Below the pieces are notes generated by a model that did no database searches, was not told the origin of the DNA, and saw nothing but the letters and a program-made list of their open reading frames with translations. This document shows, one piece after another, positions 5,736-13,074 of a DNA stretch of 13,074 bases; position 1 is the stretch's first letter; the number at the start of each line of letters is the position of its first letter. Location: the NCBI GenBank assembly GCA_038317685.1, contig JBBQBQ010000082.1, forward strand, positions 1 to 13,074. The letters are read 5' to 3'. Position numbers and translations under genes: made by a program. This DNA is from JBBQBQ01 sp038317685 (GTDB lineage: Bacteria; Desulfobacterota; Desulfuromonadia; Desulfuromonadales; DDH964).

Positions 5736-6863
5736 ATGTTGAACACCCCTGCTGTCGGTCTCCTCGCCCTTTTGGGCCTGGGAGCTTTGACCGGCTGTTC
5801 CGAACAAAAAGCGGCGCCGCCGGTCAAGCTGCCGGTGCCGGTCACCGTCGCCGTCGTTGCCCAACGACCGGTCCCGGTCGAACTTCAGGCAGTGGGACAG
5901 GTCGAAGCCTCCTCCACCGTGACGGTTCGCTCCCAGGTGCCGGGGGTGGTGGCCGAGGTCCACTTTCGGGAGGGTGCGACCGTTCGCAAGGGGGATCACC
6001 TTTTCACCCTCGACCAGCGTCCCTTCCAATCGGCGCTTTCCAAAGCTGAGGCCGACCTGGAGCAGAGCCGGGTGGCGGCGGAGAATGCCTCCCGGGAAGC
6101 GATCCGCTACCGGGAGCTGCTGGCCGGGGGATTCGTCAGCCGGGACGAGGCCGAAGGGATCTTCGCCAGGGCCGACAGTCTCTTGGCCGCTGTTGCGGCC
6201 AGCCGGGCCGGGGTGGAGAATGCTCGCATCCAGCTCGCCTATTGCACCATCCGGGCTCCTCAGGGAGGTCGCACCGGGGCGCTCCTGGTCCATCCAGGGA
6301 CGGTCGTCAAGGCCAACGACGCCCCGGACCTGGTGATGATCAACACCCTCGAGCCGGTCCTGGTCAACTTCAGCATCCCCGAAAAACAGCTCGCCGAAGT
6401 GCGTCGCCACCTCGCCGCCGGCCCGATGGCGATGACGGCCCTTGCCCCAGGTGATACGGGAGACCCGGAGACGGGGACGATTACCTTTCTCGACAACGCC
6501 GTCGACTCGGCCACCGGAACCATTCGTTTGAAGGGGACCTTTGCCAATCCCAACAGCCGGCTCTGGCCGGGGCAGTTCGTGGCGGTGCAGGTCGTCCTGG
6601 AAACCCGCCAAGGGGCGGTGACCGTGCCGACCGCTTCGGTGCAGAACGGGCAGCAGGGAAATTATCTGTTTGTCGTGAAAGAGGACCGCAGCGTGGAGCT
6701 GCGGCCCGTCACCGTCGCCTTTACCGTTGGCGATCAGACCGTCATCGCCGCGGGGGTGGTGCCCGGTGAGACCGTCGTCACCGAAGGGCAGCAGCGCCTG
6801 GCCCCGGGGGCCGAGGTTCAGGTGAAGGAACCGGCCGCCCCCAGCCGGGGTTCCAAAGAATGA
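5736..6863 (+). CDS. RND efflux periplasmic adaptor (membrane fusion lipoprotein)
   Basis: This 375-residue HlyD/AcrA-type adaptor links an inner-membrane RND pump to an outer-membrane channel. It has a lipoprotein signal ending LTGC (lipidated Cys21). A first lipoyl half-motif follows (VRSQVPGVVAEVHFREGATV, about 68-87), then a helical hairpin (about 100-165: SKAEADLEQSRVAAENASRE, then ADSLLAAVAASRAGVENARI). Next come the second lipoyl half (TIRAPQGGRTGALLVHPGTVV), a beta-barrel domain, and a membrane-proximal domain ending near 365. Length is usual for the family. The ATG has GGGAG nine bases upstream. Its stop overlaps the pump start in ATGA, so the two are translationally coupled. The adaptor is most like those paired with MdtB/MdtC-type pumps. 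Substrates cannot be read from sequence. Confidence 0.93.
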   Translation: MLNTPAVGLLALLGLGALTGCSEQKAAPPVKLPVPVTVAVVAQRPVPVELQAVGQVEASSTVTVRSQVPGVVAEVHFREGATVRKGDHLFTLDQRPFQSALSKAEADLEQSRVAAENASREAIRYRELLAGGFVSRDEAEGIFARADSLLAAVAASRAGVENARIQLAYCTIRAPQGGRTGALLVHPGTVVKANDAPDLVMINTLEPVLVNFSIPEKQLAEVRRHLAAGPMAMTALAPGDTGDPETGTITFLDNAVDSATGTIRLKGTFANPNSRLWPGQFVAVQVVLETRQGAVTVPTASVQNGQQGNYLFVVKEDRSVELRPVTVAFTVGDQTVIAAGVVPGETVVTEGQQRLAPGAEVQVKEPAAPSRGSKE

Positions 6864-9800
6864 ACGTTTCGGAACTGTTCATCCGCCGCCCGGTCATGAC
6901 CAGCCTGGTCATGCTGGCGGTCATGATCTTCGGCGCCTTCGCCTACCGGCTGCTGCCGGTCAACGACCTGCCAAGCGTCGATTTCCCGACCATCCAGGTC
7001 CGGGCCAGCCTCCCCGGCGCCAGCCCCGAGACGATGGCGAGCGCGGTGGCGACCCCCCTGGAGCGCCAGTTATCGACCATCGCCGGTCTCGATTCGCTGA
7101 GTTCGACCAACGGCCAGGGCTCGACCATCATTACCCTCCAGTTCAGCCTGGAACGTGACATCGACTCCGCCGCCCAGGACGTGCAGTCGGCGATCTCCCA
7201 AGCGGCCCGGCAGTTGCCCCGGGAGATGCCGAGCCCGCCGTCAATCCGCAAGGTCAACCCCGCCGATTCGTCGATCCTCTACCTGGCGCTGAGCTCTCCG
7301 ACGCTCCCGCTTTCGGAGGTCAACGAATACGCCGATACCGTCATCTCGCCGCGGATATCGATGATCAGCGGGGTCGCCCAGGTCATGGTCTTCGGCTCGC
7401 AAAAGTACGCGGTGCGAATCGATCTCGATCCCCGCCTGCTGGTCAGCCGGCAGATCGGTCTCGACGAGGTGGCCCAGGCCCTGGTGAGCGGCAACGTCAA
7501 TTTGCCGACGGGGGGACTGCAGGGGCCGACCCAGTCCTTCACCCTGCAGGCCAGCGGCCAGCTTGCCAATGCGGCGGCCTTCAGGTCCCTGGTCATCGCC
7601 TATCGCGACGGCGCCCCGGTCCGTCTCAGCGACCTCGGCACGGTCAGCGACGGGGTCGAGAACGACAAGGTCGCCGCCTGGTACAATGCGCAAGGGGTCT
7701 CGACCCGGGCCGTGGTCCTGGCGATCCAGCGCCAACCCGGAACCAATACCATCGCCGTCGTCGACCGCATCAAGGATCAGATCCCCAGCTTCCGCAGCCA
7801 ACTCCCCGGCGCTGTCGAGTTGAACATCCTCTACGACCGCTCCAGCTCCATCCGAGAATCGGTCTCCGAGGTCAAGTTTACCTTGTTGGTGACCATCGCC
7901 CTGGTCATCCTTGTCATCTTCCTCTTCCTGCGTAACCTGTCGGCAACGGTCATTCCCAGTCTGGCGCTCCCCCTCTCCATCGTCGGCACCTTTGCCGCCA
8001 TGTACCAGCTCGGCTTCTCCGTCAACAACATCACCCTTTTGGCCCTGACCTTGTCGGTCGGGTTCGTGGTCGATGATGCCATCGTCATGCTCGAAAACAT
8101 CGTTCGCCACATCGAACATGGCGAAAAGCCGATGGAAGCGGCCCTGCGGGGCTCGAAGGAGATCGGTTTCACCATCCTCTCAATGACTATTTCCCTGGTG
8201 GCGGTCTTTATCCCGGTCCTGTTCATGGCTGGCATGCTCGGTCGGATTCTTCATGAATTCGCCGTCACCATCGCCGTCGCCATCCTCATCTCAGGTTTCG
8301 TCTCCCTGACCCTCACACCGATGCTCGCCAGTCGCTTCCTCAAACCCCACGGCGAAATCCGCCACGGTCGGCTCTATCAACGCATGGAGCGCTTTTTCGA
8401 CGCCTGGCTGCGCCTCTACGAAAAGACTCTGGACATCGTCCTGCATCACCGGATCTCGGTTCTGGTGCTGACCCTGGTCCTGACCGTGGCCACCGGCTGG
8501 CTCTTTACCCGGATGCCGACCGGCCTCTTCCCCGCCGACGACGTCGGCGCCATCCGCGGCTCGACGGAGGGGGCGCAGGGCGTTTCCTTCGAAGAGATGA
8601 AGCGCAACCAGGCCAAACTGGTGGAGATCGTCCTCAAAGACCCCGACGTCGAGGCCTTCATGTCTTCGGTCGGCGCTTCGGGATCAAGGGTCGGGTCGAA
8701 CAGCGGTTTCCTCTTCATCAAGCTCAAACCCCGCAGCGAACGCAAGGCCACCGCCGACCAGATCATCCAGCGGTTGCGGCCGCAACTCAGCGGGGTCCCC
8801 GGCATCCGCATTTTTCTGCAGAATCCGCCGCCGATCCGCCTGGAGTCGACTTCCTCCAAAGCCCAGTACCAGTTCGTCCTGCAAAGCCCCGACAGTGCAG
8901 AGCTCTACGCCACGGCGACCGACTTCGAGGCCAAGCTGCGCAATCTTCCGATCTTGCAGGACGTGACCTCGGATCTGGAGATCAAGAATCCGCAGATCAA
9001 CCTGGCCATCGACCGGGACCGCGCCGCGGCCCTCGGGGTGAGCGCCGAAACGATCGAAACCACCCTCTATTCGGCCTACGGCGCCCGCCAGGTTTCGACG
9101 ATCTTCCTGCCGACCAACCAGTACCAGGTGATCATGGAACTGGACCCGAAGTATCAGGCCGATCCGGCGGCCCTCGGTCTCCTTTATGTCCGATCGGCTC
9201 AGGGGGCGTTGGTGCCACTCTCTTCCCTGGTGACCATCTCCAGCGGTCTCGGCCCCTTGTCGGTGAACCACCTCGGGCAGATCACCGCGGTCACCATCTC
9301 CTTTAACCTGAAACCGGAGGTGCCGCTGGGGGCCGCCGTCAAGGCCATCGAACAGGAAGCGCGCAGCCTGCCGGCCTCCATCACCACCGGCTTTCAGGGG
9401 GCGGCGCAGGTCTACCAGGCCTCGACCAAGGGGCTGCTGCTGTTGTTGATCCTGGCGGTGGTGGTGATCTACCTCGTTTTGGGAATCCTCTACGAGAGTT
9501 ACATTCACCCCCTGACCATCCTCTCCGGGCTCCCCTCGGCCGGTTTCGGGGCGCTGATCACCCTCATGGTTTTCGGCAAGGATCTCAACCTCTACTCCTT
9601 CGTCGGCATCATCATGCTGGTCGGCATCGTCAAGAAAAACGCCATCATGATGATCGACTTCGCCCTGGAAGCTCAGCGCAGCGAGGGTCTTTCGCCCCTC
9701 GAGGCGATCCATCGCGGCTGCCTGATCCGTTTCCGGCCGATCATGATGACGACCATGGCGGCCCTCATGGGCACGCTGCCCATTGCCGTCGGCATCGGCG

Positions 9801-9970
9801 CCGGGGCCGAGGCGCGGCGCCCCCTGGGGTTGGCGGTCGTCGGCGGCCTCCTCGTCTCTCAGCTTCTGACCCTCTACATCACCCCCGTCATCTACTACTA
9901 CCTCGATCGCGCCCAGAGCTGGATCAAGCGCCACCTTGCCCGCAAACCTCAGCCGCAGGTCGTTCCTTGA
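6860..9970 (+). CDS. RND (HAE1 family) multidrug efflux transporter, MdtB/MdtC-like
   Basis: This 1036-residue inner-membrane transporter uses proton import to drive export of hydrophobic compounds through a trimeric pump. It begins with a typical NVSELFIRRPVMTSL and first helix, followed by a periplasmic loop (about 35-335) with SSTNGQGSTIITLQF. TM2-TM6 follow (about 336-490), with the proton-relay pair Asp405-Asp406 in GFVVDDAIVMLENI. The second periplasmic loop is at about 555-860, and the last helices contain Lys926 in GIVKKNAIMMIDF, equivalent to AcrB Lys940. All relay residues seen are intact and the length is normal, so it should be active. It overlaps the adaptor by 4 bases. No outer-membrane factor is encoded beside it, so a TolC-like channel elsewhere is needed. 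The MdtB/C affinity is by appearance. Confidence 0.95.
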   Translation: MNVSELFIRRPVMTSLVMLAVMIFGAFAYRLLPVNDLPSVDFPTIQVRASLPGASPETMASAVATPLERQLSTIAGLDSLSSTNGQGSTIITLQFSLERDIDSAAQDVQSAISQAARQLPREMPSPPSIRKVNPADSSILYLALSSPTLPLSEVNEYADTVISPRISMISGVAQVMVFGSQKYAVRIDLDPRLLVSRQIGLDEVAQALVSGNVNLPTGGLQGPTQSFTLQASGQLANAAAFRSLVIAYRDGAPVRLSDLGTVSDGVENDKVAAWYNAQGVSTRAVVLAIQRQPGTNTIAVVDRIKDQIPSFRSQLPGAVELNILYDRSSSIRESVSEVKFTLLVTIALVILVIFLFLRNLSATVIPSLALPLSIVGTFAAMYQLGFSVNNITLLALTLSVGFVVDDAIVMLENIVRHIEHGEKPMEAALRGSKEIGFTILSMTISLVAVFIPVLFMAGMLGRILHEFAVTIAVAILISGFVSLTLTPMLASRFLKPHGEIRHGRLYQRMERFFDAWLRLYEKTLDIVLHHRISVLVLTLVLTVATGWLFTRMPTGLFPADDVGAIRGSTEGAQGVSFEEMKRNQAKLVEIVLKDPDVEAFMSSVGASGSRVGSNSGFLFIKLKPRSERKATADQIIQRLRPQLSGVPGIRIFLQNPPPIRLESTSSKAQYQFVLQSPDSAELYATATDFEAKLRNLPILQDVTSDLEIKNPQINLAIDRDRAAALGVSAETIETTLYSAYGARQVSTIFLPTNQYQVIMELDPKYQADPAALGLLYVRSAQGALVPLSSLVTISSGLGPLSVNHLGQITAVTISFNLKPEVPLGAAVKAIEQEARSLPASITTGFQGAAQVYQASTKGLLLLLILAVVVIYLVLGILYESYIHPLTILSGLPSAGFGALITLMVFGKDLNLYSFVGIIMLVGIVKKNAIMMIDFALEAQRSEGLSPLEAIHRGCLIRFRPIMMTTMAALMGTLPIAVGIGAGAEARRPLGLAVVGGLLVSQLLTLYITPVIYYYLDRAQSWIKRHLARKPQPQVVP

Positions 9971-10197
9971 GGTGCGGAATCCTTCTCGTTAACCAGCGAA
10001 CCAGTTGCTCACGCCAAGCCGCGACAGTCACGGTGACATCAGCTTTTAAAAAAGCGCCATGAACGGACTCGACCCGTGAACTTTGTTAACCAGAGGCCGG
10101 AACTCTTGGCGGCTTGGTGCCTTCGCGTGAGATGGATGGGCGGATTTGAGGTTCATCGGGAGCGGCAGGGAGACGCTGGCTGTCGTAACGGAGAAGT
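9971..10197. other. Convergent intergenic region with degenerate inverted repeat
   Basis: This 227-base gap between the pump gene and folA has no credible gene and no standard terminator. CTCACGC+CAAGCCGC (10008-10022) recurs inverted at 10109-10131, where an extra 8 bases (10117-10124) split the two blocks. GTTAACCAG occurs at 9988-9996 and 10085-10093. It looks like a decayed intergenic repeat. Confidence 0.45.
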
Positions 10198-10683
10198 TTA
10201 CTGCGGCAACCGGAGGTAGCGGACCAGACGGAAGGTTTCGAAATCCTCTTCACTCACCACCTGCCAGCGATCCGCCGCAAAGGCGGGAAAGTATTCGTCG
10301 CCGGCATAATCACCCGCAATCCAGGAGACAGCCATCCGGTCGGCGATCGCCAGGGCCCGCTGGTAAATTTGCCGGCCCCCGATGAAGAAGATCGGCCGGC
10401 CGAGCTGTCGCCCCCGTTCGACCGCATCAGTGAAGTCGGTGTAGACCTCGATCCCCTCACAGGCGTCGAGGGTGGTACTGAGAACGAGGTTGTGCCGGCC
10501 GGGGAGGGGTTTGCCGATCGCCTCGAAGGTCCGCCGTCCCATGATCACCGTCCCGCCCAGCGTCAGGCGTTGGAAGAGCTGCAGCTCCTCGGGGAGATGC
10601 CAGGGGGTGCGGCCGCGATGGCCGATGACCAAATTCCTGGTCATGGCGACGATGACGGTGAGTTCGGGGGGGGGCTCGGTCAC
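10198..10683 (-). CDS. folA: Dihydrofolate reductase
   Basis: This 161-residue enzyme reduces dihydrofolate to tetrahydrofolate with NADPH in the cytoplasm. The sequence aligns with E. coli DHFR with an offset of six: LTVIVAMTRNLVIG, then TPWHLPEELQLFQRLTLGG, with Trp28 matching Trp22 and Glu33 matching the active-site Asp27. VIMGRRTFEAIGKPLPGRHN and the cofactor-loop IFFIGGRQIYQRAL follow. I chose GTG at 10683 because GGAGG lies about 12 bases upstream and the family start is just after it. A GTG at 10728 is in frame but lies only about 3 bases from the predicted start of transcription. Codons 4-6 are nine consecutive C bases (Pro-Pro-Pro). No thyA lies beside it. It diverges from leuB. Confidence 0.93.
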   Translation of the reverse strand: MTEPPPELTVIVAMTRNLVIGHRGRTPWHLPEELQLFQRLTLGGTVIMGRRTFEAIGKPLPGRHNLVLSTTLDACEGIEVYTDFTDAVERGRQLGRPIFFIGGRQIYQRALAIADRMAVSWIAGDYAGDEYFPAFAADRWQVVSEEDFETFRLVRYLRLPQ

Positions 10684-10737
10684 GGCTTCGTCAGTCCTCC
10701 GCTGTTCAAGGTCGCTGGGGTCCCACACTTGTGAAGG

Positions 10738-10766
10738 AATCTATCCCAGGACGCTGGGCCGGTCAA
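10738..10766 (-). promoter_or_regulatory. Candidate folA promoter
   Basis: On the minus strand TTGACC (10761-10766) and TAGATT (10738-10743) are 17 bases apart, matching the sigma-70 consensus at 5 and 4 of 6 positions. Transcription would begin near 10731, giving a leader of about 48 bases before the GTG at 10683. The spacer contains CCCAG-GACG-CTGGG (10745-10758), a small inverted repeat. Confidence 0.5.
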
Positions 10767-10781
10767 TGCTAAGCTGCCGAC

Positions 10782-10811
10782 TTGACGTCCTGGTCGAGTG
10801 CTGCCTAGAAT
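10782..10811 (+). promoter_or_regulatory. Candidate upstream leuB promoter (P1)
   Basis: TTGACG (10782-10787) and TAGAAT (10806-10811) each match 5 of 6 consensus positions, with an 18-base spacer. The start would fall near 10818, inside the 21-base palindrome, so this promoter could be directly blocked by whatever binds there. Confidence 0.5.
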
Positions 10812-10830
10812 GGCACAGAAACTGTGCCAT
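10810..10830. promoter_or_regulatory. Perfect 9-3-9 palindrome, candidate operator
   Basis: ATGGCACAG (10810-10818) and CTGTGCCAT (10822-10830) are perfect inverted arms around AAA. The palindrome covers the end of the P1 -10 box and its predicted start site, the classic position for a repressor site. As RNA it would make a 9-pair hairpin, but no U-run follows. The regulator is not identifiable from the window. Confidence 0.55.
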
Positions 10831-10877
10831 AGACGGCCCATATGCGGCCCGCCGGGCAGCCGTCCCGCAAAATTGAT

Positions 10878-10906
10878 TTGACAACCAGGCAGGCCGTTCC
10901 TATAGT
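10878..10906 (+). promoter_or_regulatory. Candidate main leuB promoter (P2)
   Basis: A perfect TTGACA (10878-10883), a 17-base spacer and TATAGT (10901-10906, 5 of 6) form the best sigma-70-type promoter in the window. Transcription would begin near 10913, leaving a leader of about 82 bases before the leuB ATG. No leucine-rich leader peptide is visible. Confidence 0.7.
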
Positions 10907-10994
10907 GGCAACCATTCGAAAAACTGGGGATTTTGCCGGACCGGCCGGGGGCGGCGGCAGTTCTGTAATGACCATGAAAAGGAGAAGAGAAAGC

Positions 10995-12085
<1,091 letters not shown>

Positions 12086-12089
<4 letters not shown>

Positions 12090-12102
12090 CGCCGGGCGTC
12101 AG
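12086..12102 (+). other. Hairpin overlapping the leuB stop codon
   Basis: CTGACGC (12086-12092) pairs perfectly with GCGTCAG (12096-12102) around CGG; the leuB TGA lies in the left arm. No U-run follows, so termination is unlikely. It may stabilise the leuB end of the message or modulate read-through to asd. Confidence 0.45.
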
Positions 12103-12136
12103 CCAATATCAACCACCAGTAAAGGACTTACATCCC

Positions 12137-13074
12137 ATGAAAGTCGGTCTCGTCGGTTGGCGCGGTATGGTCGGTTCGGTCCTTCTGCAGCGCATGCAGG
12201 AGGAAAACGATTTTGCGGGAATCGAACCTGTCTTCTTCTCCACCTCCCAGGCGGGCGCCTCGGCGCCGCTGAATGCCGGGACCCTGAAGAAAGCCGAAGA
12301 CATCGCCGAGCTGAAGAAGCTCGACGTCATCATTACCTGCCAGGGGGGCGACTACACCAAGGCGATCCATCCCCGGCTGCGCCAGGAAGGGTGGCAGGGC
12401 TACTGGATCGATGCCGCCAGCACCCTGCGTATGGAGAAGGACGCCGTCATCATTCTCGACCCGGTCAACCGCGGCGTCATCGACCGGGCCCTGGCGAACG
12501 GCCAGAAGGACTTTATCGGCGGCAACTGTACCGTGAGCCTGATGCTCATGGCCCTCGGCGGCCTGTTTCGCGCCGACCTCGTCGAATGGCTCTCTTCCAT
12601 GACCTATCAGGCGGCTTCCGGCGCCGGCGCCCCGAACATGCGGGAGCTGATCAGTCAGATGGGGGTGCTGCACGGGTCGGTCCACGAACGGCTCCAGGAC
12701 GTGGCCTCGGCGATCCTTGACATCGACAAGGACATCACCGCCATGCTCCGCAGCGAGCTCATGCCGAAACAGGAGTTCGGCTTTCCCCTGGCCGGGAACG
12801 TTCTGCCGTGGATCGACCGGGAGGTCGAAGACGGCCAGAGCCGCGAAGAGTGGAAGGGTTTCGCCGAAACCAACAAGATCCTCGGCACCACCCAACCGAT
12901 CCCTGTCGATGGCATCTGCGTGCGGGTGGGGGCCATGCGCTGCCACAGTCAGGCGCTGACCATCAAGCTTAAGAAGGATGTACCGATCGCCGAGATCGAA
13001 GCTCTGATCAAGAACGACAACCAGTGGGTCAAGCTGGTCCCCAACACCAAGGCCGCGACTCTCGCCGAGCTCAC
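12137..13074 (+). CDS. asd: Aspartate-semialdehyde dehydrogenase (partial, C-terminus missing)
   Basis: The first 312 codons of a roughly 365-residue enzyme are present. It makes L-aspartate 4-semialdehyde from aspartyl phosphate with NADPH, the branch point to lysine, diaminopimelate, threonine and methionine. It closely follows the proteobacterial (E. coli) type: GLVGWRGMVGSVLLQRM (4-20) is the NADP loop, followed by PVFFSTSQAG, TCQGGDY and WIDAAS. Catalytic Cys131 lies in GGNCTVSLM, followed by SREEWKGFAETNKILG and His270 in RVGAMRCHSQAL. The frame is open to the window end without any break. AAGGA lies ten bases before the ATG. It sits 47 bases after leuB and is probably co-transcribed with it. 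Confidence 0.97.
   Translation, partial: MKVGLVGWRGMVGSVLLQRMQEENDFAGIEPVFFSTSQAGASAPLNAGTLKKAEDIAELKKLDVIITCQGGDYTKAIHPRLRQEGWQGYWIDAASTLRMEKDAVIILDPVNRGVIDRALANGQKDFIGGNCTVSLMLMALGGLFRADLVEWLSSMTYQAASGAGAPNMRELISQMGVLHGSVHERLQDVASAILDIDKDITAMLRSELMPKQEFGFPLAGNVLPWIDREVEDGQSREEWKGFAETNKILGTTQPIPVDGICVRVGAMRCHSQALTIKLKKDVPIAEIEALIKNDNQWVKLVPNTKAATLAEL

Noticed and set aside
5652..6611. A 319-codon minus-strand frame over the adaptor gene and its promoter region
   Set aside because: Antisense to a clear HlyD/AcrA-type adaptor, with no recognisable domain.
7241..8119. A 292-codon minus-strand frame opposite the RND transporter
   Set aside because: Same reason: an acidic, Asp/Gly/Gln-rich shadow with no motif.
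8684..9934. A 416-codon minus-strand frame inside the RND transporter
   Set aside because: The product is His-, Asp- and Gly-rich low-complexity sequence typical of antisense translation; the transporter on the other strand is certain.
10042..10055. GCTTTTAAAAAAGC as a terminator for the RND operon
   Set aside because: Only five mostly A-T pairs and no U-run after the stem.
10684..10728. A 15-codon extension of folA to an upstream GTG
   Set aside because: It would start about 3 bases from the predicted transcription start with no SD; the GTG at 10683 has GGAGG upstream.
10842..10994. A 51-codon in-frame N-terminal extension of LeuB from ATG 10842
   Set aside because: No ribosome-binding site, the start lies upstream of the best promoter, and the family length and SD signal fit ATG 10995.

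Overview
The window is GC-rich, densely coded DNA from a Gram-negative bacterium. A member of the Desulfuromonadales/Geobacter-like group (Desulfobacterota) fits best. This placement is an inference from the leuB-asd gene pair, a proteobacterial-type Asd, MoxR/DUF58/DUF4381/BatA-type genes, lipoproteins, an RND pump, and a palindromic intergenic element of a kind I recall from that group. No rRNA, tRNA, CRISPR array, transposase or integrase was seen.

Layout. (1) 1-2484, minus strand: a tightly coupled operon reading moxR-like AAA+ ATPase > DUF58 protein > DUF4381 membrane protein > BatA-like protein (cut by the window start). The genes overlap by 4, 14 and 4 bases, so the set is probably translationally coupled; such operons are linked to envelope stress and to chaperone-like metal or complex maturation. 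(2) 2485-2914: a 430-base non-coding gap with strong hairpins, one followed by a U-rich run. (3) 2915-3788, plus strand: two consecutive predicted lipoproteins of unknown function. (4) 3789-3965: a convergent gap holding a ~100-base nested palindromic element. (5) 3966-5477, minus strand: an atypical SDR fused to DUF2867. (6) 5478-5735: a divergent control region with candidate promoters for both sides, inverted repeats and a 22-base-spaced direct repeat. (7) 5736-9970, plus strand: an RND multidrug-efflux pair (lipoprotein adaptor plus 1036-residue transporter, 4-base overlap) with no linked outer-membrane channel. (8) 9971-10197: a convergent gap with a degenerate repeat. (9) 10198-10683, minus strand: dihydrofolate reductase. 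(10) 10684-10994: a compact divergent control region with one folA promoter, two tandem leuB-direction promoters and a perfect 9-3-9 palindrome over the upstream start site. (11) 10995-13074, plus strand: leuB and asd (the latter cut by the window end), supplying leucine and aspartate-family biosynthesis.

Most genes belong to well-known families, and I do not see a clear undescribed multi-gene system. The best leads are the two unknown lipoproteins with their attenuator-like leader, the palindromic operator candidate in the folA-leuB region, and the nested palindromic element at 3836-3936.
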